A DNA stretch of 5,763 bases from Nitrososphaerota archaeon (GTDB taxonomy: Archaea > Thermoproteota > Nitrososphaeria > Nitrososphaerales > JACPRH01): positions 1 through 5,763 of the forward strand of contig JARPAQ010000032.1 in NCBI GenBank assembly GCA_029460375.1, read 5' to 3'. Below the pieces are notes generated by a model, which was given only the letters and a program-made list of their open reading frames with translations, ran no database searches and was not told where the DNA came from. How positions within the stretch are numbered: the stretch's first letter is position 1; each line of letters opens with the position of its first letter. Of the stretch, positions 1 to 5,556 are shown piece after piece. The position numbers were made by a program, and so were the translations under genes.

Positions 1-7
1 GTGCTCC

Positions 8-54
8 AAACACTATGCTAGATAGTATGCTAAATATTTACTTTGAAACACTAT
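8..54. repeat. Short direct and inverted repeats at left edge
   Basis: The nonamer AAACACTAT occurs at 8-16 and again at 46-54. Between the copies, ACTAT (12-16) and ATAGT (22-26) form a perfect five-base inverted repeat around a five-base loop. TATGCTA is close to repeated (14-20, and 27-33 within GTATGCTA), and TAAATATTTA (31-40) is a perfect ten-base palindrome that would serve as a TATA-like box in either direction. This lies past the terminator of the winged-helix gene. It may be regulatory DNA for a gene outside the window, or only AT-rich spacer. Confidence 0.3.
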
Positions 55-60
55 CACGAT

Positions 61-102
61 AAAAAATGGAGGGTAAGGCTAGGCTAAAACTAGTCCGCCT
101 TA
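61..102 (-). terminator. Hairpin plus T6 terminator of the winged-helix gene
   Basis: Read on the minus strand, TAAGGC (102-97) pairs perfectly with GCCTTA (79-74). A shorter inner stem, TAG (92-90) with CTA (82-80), lies inside it. Seven bases further on comes a run of six T (66-61). This starts about 30 bases past the stop codon of the winged-helix gene and fits a transcription end. In archaea the T-run is the usual signal and the hairpin may be incidental. Confidence 0.5.
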
Positions 103-130
103 ACTGGTTCTTCTTGTTTTAACTGACTCT

Positions 131-538
131 TCAACGCGCGATGGCTTTTGCAATGTGTTTCTCAATGCGATTTTCGTCTGGGTTACGAGTGTTTTCTTTC
201 AAGACTCGGTCAAGCTTCAGCTGAGATCTTCGCAGCTTATCCTTAGCATAGAAGACTTCCGATAATATCGAGAGAAGCTGGGCTCCTTTTTCAGACATAA
301 AGAATACTTTTAGATCCTCATCAAAGATCAACAGATCCATTTCGGTGAGGTAGTTCAGGTAACGCCTCAGCTGGGTGGTGCTTAAATTTGCACCGTACAT
401 GATGTGGGTCTTCTTACAACCGTTTCCAACCTTCTTCAATATACTTGCTACAATTTCAAGCCTGTTACGATATACTGATTGGTTATTTCTAGGATTGATC
501 AACTTTTCTGTGTGAAGAATCATCGCCTCAGAGTTCAT
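131..538 (-). CDS. Small winged-helix DNA-binding protein (ArnR1-like)
   Basis: A 135-residue protein, probably a local transcription regulator. Residues about 22-36 form a first helix (RNRLEIVASILKK). Residues 42-50 (KKTHIMYGA) and 53-66 (STTQLRRYLNYLTE) form the helix-turn-helix, and 69-82 form the wing (LLIFDEDLKVFFMS), followed by EKG. This order, especially KKTHIMYGANLS followed by RRYLNYL, is typical of the archaeal ArnR1-like winged-helix family (Pfam HTH_45), recognised from memory. The tail (86-135) is highly charged and probably helical, suited to dimerisation. The ATG at 538 is preceded by a weak AAGGA about 12 bases upstream; Met6 is an alternative start. The gene stands alone, with its own terminator and a long upstream gap. 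Its stop is TGA, and the next frame continues with a plausible charged tail (see findings). Targets are unknown. Confidence 0.8.
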   Translation of the reverse strand: MNSEAMILHTEKLINPRNNQSVYRNRLEIVASILKKVGNGCKKTHIMYGANLSTTQLRRYLNYLTEMDLLIFDEDLKVFFMSEKGAQLLSILSEVFYAKDKLRRSQLKLDRVLKENTRNPDENRIEKHIAKAIAR

Positions 539-564
539 CTTATGGTTCCTTAATGGTGAAAAAC

Positions 565-598
565 GATTTAATCATTGCGAACATATTGTAAAAACTAA
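565..598 (-). promoter_or_regulatory. Possible promoter of the winged-helix gene
   Basis: Two AT-rich TATA-like stretches lie upstream of the ATG at 538. TTTTTACA (about 597-590) would place a transcript start near 567 and give a leader of about 29 bases that contains the weak AAGGA. TTAAAT (about 573-568) would give a nearly leaderless transcript. A third candidate, AATATATT at 645-638, would give a leader of about 77 bases. The sequence does not decide between them. Confidence 0.3.
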
Positions 599-721
599 TC
601 ATACACATCGGAATCCTAGTTATCAGATACATACAGTAATATATTCTGAAGATAGAAAATTCAAAATAAGAAATACCAGTAAAGATAGTATCATAAACAG
701 ATTCTAGAGCCTGATGAAGGT

Positions 722-741
722 GAGAATCAACAGGAGAATCA
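722..741. repeat. GAGAATCA direct repeat, 12-base period
   Basis: The octamer GAGAATCA is present at 722-729 and 734-741, separated by ACAG. The start-to-start distance is 12 bases, a little over one helical turn, so both copies would face nearly the same side of the DNA. This could be a tandem operator half-site, for instance for the nearby winged-helix protein. No third copy is seen, so it may be chance. Confidence 0.35.
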
Positions 742-743
742 TA

Positions 744-775
744 CCCTGCTCAAGGGGACCAGAACTGGGGTTCTG
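744..775. other. Two adjacent hairpins downstream of the DUF998 gene
   Basis: CAGAAC (760-765) pairs with GTTCTG (770-775) around a TGGG loop, giving six perfect base pairs. CCCT (744-747) pairs with AGGG (753-756) around a five-base loop. The gap between the two stems is three bases. On the minus strand they follow the T-rich stretch after the DUF998 stop, so they may form the 3' end of that transcript. No known RNA family is recognised. Confidence 0.35.
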
Positions 776-800
776 AACAAAACAACTTCAAAAAGAAATT
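776..800 (-). terminator. T-rich terminator after the DUF998 gene
   Basis: Reading the minus strand past the stop at 813, there are three close T-runs: TTT (798-796), TTTTT (794-790) and TTTT (782-779). A hairpin (775-760) follows. Closely spaced U-rich runs are the usual archaeal termination signal, so this probably ends the queC-SDR-DUF998 transcript. Confidence 0.5.
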
Positions 801-812
801 CTAAGCAACGCT

Positions 813-1379
813 CTAACTCTGCTTAAACAGTCTGAAGCCCATAGTTACCGACCACGCTGACGCCGCTAGATATGCAAGCGTCTCCGGTATCGCGACACCT
901 TCCCATCCAAATATCCAGACAAAAGCGGAAAAAAGACCTAATATGACAGTAATTAATCCCCATTTTCGCTCGTGCGTGAAAATGAATCCTACCCCGAATA
1001 TCAACAGGTATAATGAGAGTAGAACGAAGAAGGCGACTGAAACATAAAGATGCAGTTCACCAGCTGTCTCTGGGAAGATACCTATAGCGCTAAGAGCGGC
1101 TGCGTCGAGAATAACAATAAACTTTCCAACGCGGCCCAGACTACTGTTCAGTGCCTTTCCGAGACCTGTTGCGAAGACCCCGGTAAGAACCCCGCCTAAT
1201 ACGAGACCAGTGTTGAACACCACTGCAGCGCTGCCTTGAACTCCCAGATCGCTCAGAGCATTGTCCGTCCAGCTGAACCACGGAGAAATGAAGACCGCAA
1301 GCAACACAAACAAGGAAACAACAAGCGGCTCAATTATACCGCATAACCCCGCAATCCTAAACCGATCTCGTTTCGTCAA
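813..1379 (-). CDS. DUF998-family integral membrane protein
   Basis: A 188-residue hydrophobic protein with about six predicted membrane helices, near residues 10-34, 51-73, 84-100, 108-133, 138-156 and 160-184. Two loop motifs mark the DUF998 family (PF06197, from memory): ALSDLG at 41-46 between helices 1 and 2, and GIFPETAGELH at 100-110 after helix 3, where the conserved Pro, Glu and His may line a polar site. The family has no established reaction, so none is assigned. The start is TTG at 1379, supported by a strong ribosome-binding site, AAGGAGGGA (1392-1384), with five bases between the last G and the start codon. The gene begins 19 bases after the SDR stop and is probably co-transcribed with it. 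T-rich DNA follows the TAA stop. Confidence 0.85.
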   Translation of the reverse strand: MTKRDRFRIAGLCGIIEPLVVSLFVLLAVFISPWFSWTDNALSDLGVQGSAAVVFNTGLVLGGVLTGVFATGLGKALNSSLGRVGKFIVILDAAALSAIGIFPETAGELHLYVSVAFFVLLSLYLLIFGVGFIFTHERKWGLITVILGLFSAFVWIFGWEGVAIPETLAYLAASAWSVTMGFRLFKQS

Positions 1380-1383
1380 AATA

Positions 1384-1392
1384 TCCCTCCTT
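1384..1392 (-). promoter_or_regulatory. Strong Shine-Dalgarno site of the DUF998 gene
   Basis: AAGGAGGGA on the minus strand is close to the ideal match to the 3' end of archaeal 16S rRNA. It lies five bases before the TTG start and inside the 19-base gap after the SDR stop. It decides the non-ATG start and implies internal initiation within a polycistronic message. No other gene in the window has a site this good. Confidence 0.8.
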
Positions 1393-1398
1393 AAGGCT

Positions 1399-2154
1399 CT
1401 AACGCATCACAGCTCCCCCATCTACAATGACAGTCTGACCCGTCATAAAATCTGAAGCATTAGACGCCAAGAAAACCACTACCCTCCCGACTTCCTCTGG
1501 CCTCCCGAACCTCTTCAGCGCCATTTCCTCGGTGAAGCTCCTCCGTTCCTCTTCATTCAACCACTCCACCCAGCCGGTTCTAATACTGCCTAATGCTACT
1601 GCGTTAACCTGCACATGGGGCGCAAGGGACCACGCCAAAGCTTTAGTCAGACCCAAGATACCGGACTTCGCCACTGTGTAGACCATACCATACGGGTCTC
1701 CGGCTACCGCGGGGGTCGATGAGATATTAATGATCTTTCCTTCTTTTTGGCCCTGCATCACCTTCGCCGCGGCTTGGGAGCAGAGGAAGGCGCCTTTGAG
1801 GTCTACATTCATCACATCTGACCACATCTTCTCCGTAATATCCTCCAGCTTCATGAACCATAAATCTCTTGATGAGTAGCCAGCGTTGTTCACGAGGATG
1901 TGTACCGCTCCGAATTCCTTTTGAGCCCTGTTGACCATTTCAACAACTTCTTCTCGATTAGAAACATCAGCCTTAACAACCAGCGCTCTTGAACCTGATG
2001 CTTTCACCTCCTGAGCTACCTTCTCCGCTTCGTCTGCTGATTTCGAGTAGTTGATAACAACATCAGCCCCTCCTCGGGCAAGTTCTAATGCGATGGCTTT
2101 ACCGATGCCCCTGCTGGAGCCGGTGACAATCGCCACCTTACCTTTTAGATTCAT
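1399..2154 (-). CDS. SDR-family NAD(P)-dependent oxidoreductase (FabG-like)
   Basis: A 251-residue classical short-chain dehydrogenase/reductase, the usual family length. The Rossmann nucleotide-binding motif TGSSRGIG is at residues 11-18, and NNAG at 89-92 stabilises the central sheet. The catalytic tetrad is Asn116, Ser146, Tyr159 and Lys163 (Y-x-x-x-K). The C-terminal MTGQTVIVDGG is the usual family ending. Arg15, together with no acidic residue at the end of the second strand (VVINYSKS, 32-39), favours NADP(H) over NAD(H). It resembles 3-oxoacyl-ACP reductase (FabG) and glucose or sugar dehydrogenases; the substrate cannot be read from sequence. Archaea generally lack bacterial-type fatty acid synthesis, so a FabG label should not be taken literally. 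It starts 25 bases after queC without a visible Shine-Dalgarno site and is followed closely by the DUF998 gene. Confidence 0.93.
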   Translation of the reverse strand: MNLKGKVAIVTGSSRGIGKAIALELARGGADVVINYSKSADEAEKVAQEVKASGSRALVVKADVSNREEVVEMVNRAQKEFGAVHILVNNAGYSSRDLWFMKLEDITEKMWSDVMNVDLKGAFLCSQAAAKVMQGQKEGKIINISSTPAVAGDPYGMVYTVAKSGILGLTKALAWSLAPHVQVNAVALGSIRTGWVEWLNEEERRSFTEEMALKRFGRPEEVGRVVVFLASNASDFMTGQTVIVDGGAVMR

Positions 2155-2179
2155 ATGATGTCTAGCGTAAGACTTTCAT

Positions 2180-2830
2180 TTAATCATATTCTATCGGATC
2201 GTCAATACCGACCTGACGGAAGATGTCTTTTCTTGTTCGACAAGCTTCACATAAACCACAGGCCTTCTCTCCTTTACCGTGGCAGCTCCACGTAAGATGA
2301 AGGGGTACTTCTAGAGTGAGGGCCATCTTCAGTATCTCCACCTTAGAAAGACCAGCCAAAGGGGTTACGATATTCAAACCCCTTCTCTGACCAATAAATG
2401 TGCCCAGCTTAAACGCACGGTTCATAGCTTCGATATATTCAGGTCTTGAATCTGGGTAATGAGTAAAGTCGATCTTGTTATGCCCCCCCACTATCCATGC
2501 GGCGTCCACTGTTTCAGCCCATGACGCAGCTATGGCGTAGAAGACCGTATTTCTGGCAGGTATGTAACTGCTCGGTATCTCATCTTCATAATGCTCGACG
2601 CCATTTAGGGGGTTGTCCATCACCTCCATTAAGAAAGGAACCTCGATCACCTTGAACTCTTTCGCATCGGACTCCTGTGTTAATCTTTCAGTCGCCTTTA
2701 GTTCTCTAGGATTCCGTTGGTGATAATTGAAGGTGAGGGTTAATGGTTCCCAGCCCTTTTTCATTGTCCACCAGAGGCAGACTGCTGAATCTAGGCCTCC
2801 TGAGAGGAGCACTATCGCCCTGTCGCCCAT
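2180..2830 (-). CDS. queC: 7-cyano-7-deazaguanine (preQ0) synthase
   Basis: A cytosolic enzyme that converts 7-carboxy-7-deazaguanine, ammonia and ATP to preQ0. In archaea preQ0 is the base inserted at position 15 of tRNA on the way to archaeosine. The 216-residue length is normal for stand-alone QueC. The PP-loop ATP motif SGGLDS is at residues 10-15, and YIPARN is at 89-94. GGHNKIDFTHYPDSRPEYI (115-133) matches the substrate-loop region, with Phe-Thr-His where bacterial QueC has Tyr-Ser-Gly and Ser128 where a Cys is common. Cys183, Cys191, Cys194 and Cys197 form the zinc site. There is no fused glutamine amidotransferase domain of the kind seen in some archaeal GAT-QueC proteins. No other preQ0 or archaeosine gene is in the window. 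The ATG at 2830 follows 68 bases of promoter-like DNA, and the SDR gene follows after 25 bases. Confidence 0.94.
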   Translation of the reverse strand: MGDRAIVLLSGGLDSAVCLWWTMKKGWEPLTLTFNYHQRNPRELKATERLTQESDAKEFKVIEVPFLMEVMDNPLNGVEHYEDEIPSSYIPARNTVFYAIAASWAETVDAAWIVGGHNKIDFTHYPDSRPEYIEAMNRAFKLGTFIGQRRGLNIVTPLAGLSKVEILKMALTLEVPLHLTWSCHGKGEKACGLCEACRTRKDIFRQVGIDDPIEYD

Positions 2831-2858
2831 GTTACATCTACGCTATCCTTGACAGGTT

Positions 2859-2876
2859 CATATAGGATTTAATATG
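2859..2876 (-). promoter_or_regulatory. queC: Probable promoter before queC
   Basis: The 68 bases between the PolB stop and the queC start contain, on the minus strand, ATATTAAAT (2875-2867) followed by CTATATG (2865-2859). Either would be a usable archaeal TATA box. They place the transcript start near 2845 or 2836, so the queC message would have a short leader of about 5-15 bases. No T-run separates PolB from queC, so read-through from PolB is also possible. Confidence 0.4.
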
Positions 2877-2898
2877 CGCTTCTAAACCTTCATTGCTG

Positions 2899-4944
2899 TT
2901 AACTTGTCCAGAAGAAGTCTTCGAGCTTTGTCGCGCCTACTATCTCATCAAACTCGTATCCCAGAGCACTTAGTATCTGGTCGAAGGTGCTCCGCATATA
3001 ATCTTCGTACTTCTTAGTATCCACCTCGTTCACGTTAGCCATAGATACAGGCTTCACCCCGATCGAATTGGTCGTCTTCACAAAAGAGATTATATCACCC
3101 GCCTTAACCTCTTTACCCTGCTTCACCAAAATCTTAGCCGCCTTCACATGCTGCGGCTCAGTCTTCTTGTATGATCCTATCGATTTACTCATCTGGATGT
3201 TGAATGCAAGTTGCTCTGTGGGTATCTCCTTATTTTTCAGAGCCAGATACCTTCCACGCAGATATGTTTTTATCTCATCTCTTGCTCGTTCGAAGTCCCC
3301 TTCAGACATAACTTTGCTCAGAATATTCACCGCGTTGTAAAACGCCTCCCGTATAAACGGAGGGGTATGACTCTTCTTCCCTGTTAACCCCTTCACATCC
3401 ACATTTCCATCCGGAAGAACCCCCAAATAGTTCTTCTTTCTCTGGCTGAACGCTACGTACCTGTAGGTCTTTTCGAGATCAAGCTCTATACCAATCTCCT
3501 TTTCAGCCCATTCTGTAATCTCCTTGACCTGCTCCTCCTTAGGACTCTTCAGAAACAGTGAATCAGTATCACCATACACAACCTCGATACCGAGTTCTTC
3601 ACACTTGCCTATAGTCCGCGTAATCGAATACCGCCCCAAAGCCGCTGTAGCGTCTGCAGCAGGAAGATAGTATAGAGGATAGATATCAGCACCCATAACC
3701 CCGTAACTAGCGTTTAGAATAACTTTGAGCGCTTGTGACACGACCTTAGCTAATTCTTTCTCCTCAGCCTTCAAGCCTGGCTGCTTAGAAAGAGGCTTGT
3801 AGTAATCTACCCGGATGTCCCTCAGAGAACCTATGACATTAGAAGCGATTCCTCTTCGTTTAGTACAGGCCCAGTAAGCTGTTTCAGGAATCCCTTTAGA
3901 GCGACACTCCTCATGAACACACCTAACCGTCTCATAAGATAGGTTATACACCTTGATTAGGCTAGGATACAGGCTGGCAAAGTCCAGCACAGCGACATCA
4001 AAGTAGATCCCGCTCTTCGGTTCAACAACTATTCCTCCCTTGTACTTCTTCCCCTTAATAACCGGCTCAGATACTACCGTCTGCTCTCTATCCTCTAATT
4101 CACTCCTTCTCGGAATGAGCGCGTTACGCTGCCTATGTTCAAAGTACATCATGCTTCTTATCCAGTTTGATACAGATATTCTCGCTACATCATCTATTGG
4201 CATCTTGGCTACTCTAGATATGACTAGCAGAAGCTTCATGAGCAAGCTGTCGCTGAAACTTGTAAGCATGTATGTTATCTTTGAGTCTTGGTAGCAGTAT
4301 TCAGCCATCTCATACATTGACAGATCGCCCATCGAGCCTTCCAGAGGAATCTTTGTCTCTTCGATGAGAGCTTTCGCGACACTGTTTAGGGTATGCTCGG
4401 TATACCTGTTATTGAACGCGTATCCCTTTATAGAGCGGTTTATGAACGTCTTGTAGAGATCGATATGAACACCGGGTCTAACATTTGCCACGTTATTCCC
4501 CAGTGATATCGGTATATCCTCCTTTTTGAAACCGATTTCAGGTCTCTGTGCACGGTGGTATAGATAGTTCAGGTCGAAATCGTCACCGTTGTAGGTTATG
4601 ATAAAAGGGTGCTGAACCATATGCTTGAAGACCTCGGCTAGAAGATCCTTCTCATCATCGAAGAACACTGGATCAAAATCGTCCTTTAGACGCCTCATGC
4701 CCAGATCTGCACCTTTCCTCTTCAGTAACAACACCTTTCTGAGGTCATCACTTCCAACCAGCGCAACTGCAACCACTTCTTGAGCCGCCTCTCTAGCATC
4801 CGGTATCCTGTTCTCTTCAACAGGTATCACCTCTATATCGAGCGCCATTCGACGCAGCTCAGGAAGAGGCTGGCTTAGGAGTTCTGCCCATTCTTCGATA
4901 CTCTTCTTCAGGTCTGCATCCGCCTTTTTCAACGTCTTCTCCAA
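2899..4944 (-). CDS. DNA polymerase B (PolB1-type), exonuclease and polymerase part
   Basis: Replicative family B DNA polymerase, 681 residues, lacking its N-terminal domain, which lies in the same frame upstream of a TGA. Exonuclease motifs: ExoI D36-I-E38, ExoII within NGDDFD (119-124), ExoIII Y216-x-x-x-D220. Polymerase motifs: YKGG (301-304), motif A DFASLYPS (321-328), motif B around K407 to G415 (KVILNASYG), motif C YGDTDS (457-462) with D459 and D461, then KKNYLG (503-508) and KG (518-519). All catalytic residues are present, so proofreading and synthesis should be intact. Wording such as VLDFASLYPS and NLSYETV matches Sulfolobus Dpo1 (PolB1) from memory. As an independent gene it would start at TTG 4944, directly abutting the stop, with no spaced ribosome-binding site. 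Met33 (4848), just before ExoI, is another possible start. A single 856-codon gene with an internal TGA is the simplest reading. Confidence 0.9.
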   Translation of the reverse strand: MEKTLKKADADLKKSIEEWAELLSQPLPELRRMALDIEVIPVEENRIPDAREAAQEVVAVALVGSDDLRKVLLLKRKGADLGMRRLKDDFDPVFFDDEKDLLAEVFKHMVQHPFIITYNGDDFDLNYLYHRAQRPEIGFKKEDIPISLGNNVANVRPGVHIDLYKTFINRSIKGYAFNNRYTEHTLNSVAKALIEETKIPLEGSMGDLSMYEMAEYCYQDSKITYMLTSFSDSLLMKLLLVISRVAKMPIDDVARISVSNWIRSMMYFEHRQRNALIPRRSELEDREQTVVSEPVIKGKKYKGGIVVEPKSGIYFDVAVLDFASLYPSLIKVYNLSYETVRCVHEECRSKGIPETAYWACTKRRGIASNVIGSLRDIRVDYYKPLSKQPGLKAEEKELAKVVSQALKVILNASYGVMGADIYPLYYLPAADATAALGRYSITRTIGKCEELGIEVVYGDTDSLFLKSPKEEQVKEITEWAEKEIGIELDLEKTYRYVAFSQRKKNYLGVLPDGNVDVKGLTGKKSHTPPFIREAFYNAVNILSKVMSEGDFERARDEIKTYLRGRYLALKNKEIPTEQLAFNIQMSKSIGSYKKTEPQHVKAAKILVKQGKEVKAGDIISFVKTTNSIGVKPVSMANVNEVDTKKYEDYMRSTFDQILSALGYEFDEIVGATKLEDFFWTS

Positions 4945-4947
4945 TCA
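4945..4947 (-). other. In-frame TGA interrupting the PolB frame
   Basis: On the minus strand the codons read CAG AAG TGA TTG GAG AAG (Gln Lys stop Leu Glu Lys). The 525-base upstream frame and the 2046-base downstream frame meet here in the same phase, with no base gained or lost. The site lies in the charged linker between the PolB N-terminal domain and the exonuclease domain. One base change from CGA, AGA or GGA (Arg or Gly) or from TGG (Trp) would produce it. Confidence 0.9.
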
Positions 4948-5469
4948 CTTCTGTATCGCGGCTGGGAGATCATACTTTACATGAACCACTTTAGAGGATT
5001 CTATCCTGTAGAATGCTCCAGCCGGGAAACCTTCATCGTAAAGATAGTTCTCATAATATTTTATATCGGCCTCCCAAGCTTCCACCATGTCCCTTATACT
5101 CGTCCTAGATGATGCCCCTCCAATCGCCAACGGATCGGTAGCGATTATCTTGTAGACCTCGATATATTGGTCGTTCAGGAGATCGTGCTTCTTGACCTTC
5201 TCTATCTTTACCACATCAGGTCGCTTTTTGAGCTCCTCGATGGTCTCTTCAGATACCGTTTCAGGCTTGACGAAGCAGTATGGCTTGTGCCCTGTATTGT
5301 CATACCAGAGATGAATCCTTCTAGTCTCCGGACTATAGAACTTTAAGACCGCAACCTTCTGGCCACTATCATATGTAGCTGAAACCAGTATAGAGTCTTT
5401 CAAATTAGTGGTACTCTTCTCTGCGTTCTTCAGCTCATTTACATACTCTAGCGGCTGCTCGCGCTTCAT
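4945..5469 (-). CDS. DNA polymerase B, N-terminal domain, ended by in-frame TGA
   Basis: The 174 residues are the N-terminal domain of a PolB1-type DNA polymerase, not a separate enzyme. It lines the template path and in archaeal family B enzymes carries the uracil-sensing pocket. Diagnostic strings are YDNTGHKPY (56-64), TDPLAIGG (111-118) and DIKYYENYLYDEGF (135-148), each with a close counterpart in Sulfolobus Dpo1 from memory. The end, VHVKYDLPAAIQK, runs straight into the linker of the downstream frame after one TGA, so the two parts add up to 856 codons, a normal full length for this family. The start ATG at 5469 sits about 31 bases from a TATA box centre, suggesting a leaderless or very short-leader message. 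Alone it could not catalyse; it would have to be read through or associate with the catalytic part. Confidence 0.88.
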   Translation of the reverse strand: MKREQPLEYVNELKNAEKSTTNLKDSILVSATYDSGQKVAVLKFYSPETRRIHLWYDNTGHKPYCFVKPETVSEETIEELKKRPDVVKIEKVKKHDLLNDQYIEVYKIIATDPLAIGGASSRTSIRDMVEAWEADIKYYENYLYDEGFPAGAFYRIESSKVVHVKYDLPAAIQK

Positions 5470-5494
5470 AACTTAATCCAAGGATATACTTCTA

Positions 5495-5506
5495 AGAATA
5501 TATTTG
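5495..5506. promoter_or_regulatory. Shared palindromic TATA box, PolB and divergent gene
   Basis: AATATATT at 5497-5504 is a perfect palindrome within the gap between PolB and the plus-strand gene. On the minus strand it reads CAAATATATTC, with its centre about 31 bases before the PolB ATG, so transcription would start near 5474. On the plus strand it would start transcription near 5527, some 30 bases before the TTG at 5557. It is the only strong TATA-like site in the gap placed for both genes. Confidence 0.5.
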
Positions 5507-5556
5507 CTTTGAAGCCGCAAAAGCAAGGTAAGGGTTAAATTAAGAGACTCTCAACC

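Larger units (their letters stand above)
539..812. other. Intergenic gap with repeats and two hairpins
   Basis: This 274-base stretch has no convincing gene on either strand. From the DUF998 side it holds T-rich DNA just past that gene's stop, two small hairpins (775-760 and 756-744), and a direct repeat of GAGAATCA (722-729 and 734-741). AT-rich DNA follows, including the palindrome AATATATT (638-645), then promoter-like DNA before the winged-helix gene. I see no tRNA-like fold. Confidence 0.5.

Noticed and set aside
711..776. C/D box guide RNA on the plus strand (CTGATGA at 711, CTGA at 773)
   Set aside because: The first base of the C box is wrong, the spacing of about 58 bases is long, and no D'/C' pair appears at the expected internal positions.
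539..812. tRNA or other known structured RNA gene in the gap
   Set aside because: No acceptor/T-arm/anticodon arrangement could be formed. The two small hairpins and GGTTCTGAAC resemble a T-arm only superficially.
1261..1455. Plus-strand open frame of 64 codons
   Set aside because: It lies antisense across the end of the SDR gene and the start of the DUF998 gene, both well supported. It has no recognisable protein features.
3068..4294. Two plus-strand open frames (3068-3340 and 4040-4294)
   Set aside because: Both are antisense to the conserved polymerase and exonuclease coding sequence and are explained as shadows of it.
4945..4947. Selenocysteine at the PolB TGA
   Set aside because: The site is a variable inter-domain linker with no redox role, and I see no SECIS-like stem in the 68 bases after the PolB stop or in the short leader. 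PolB is not a known selenoprotein.
2899..5469. Split intein or inserted element as the cause of the PolB break
   Set aside because: There is no inserted sequence: the two halves are adjacent and in the same frame with only one stop codon between them, and no intein splicing motifs are present.
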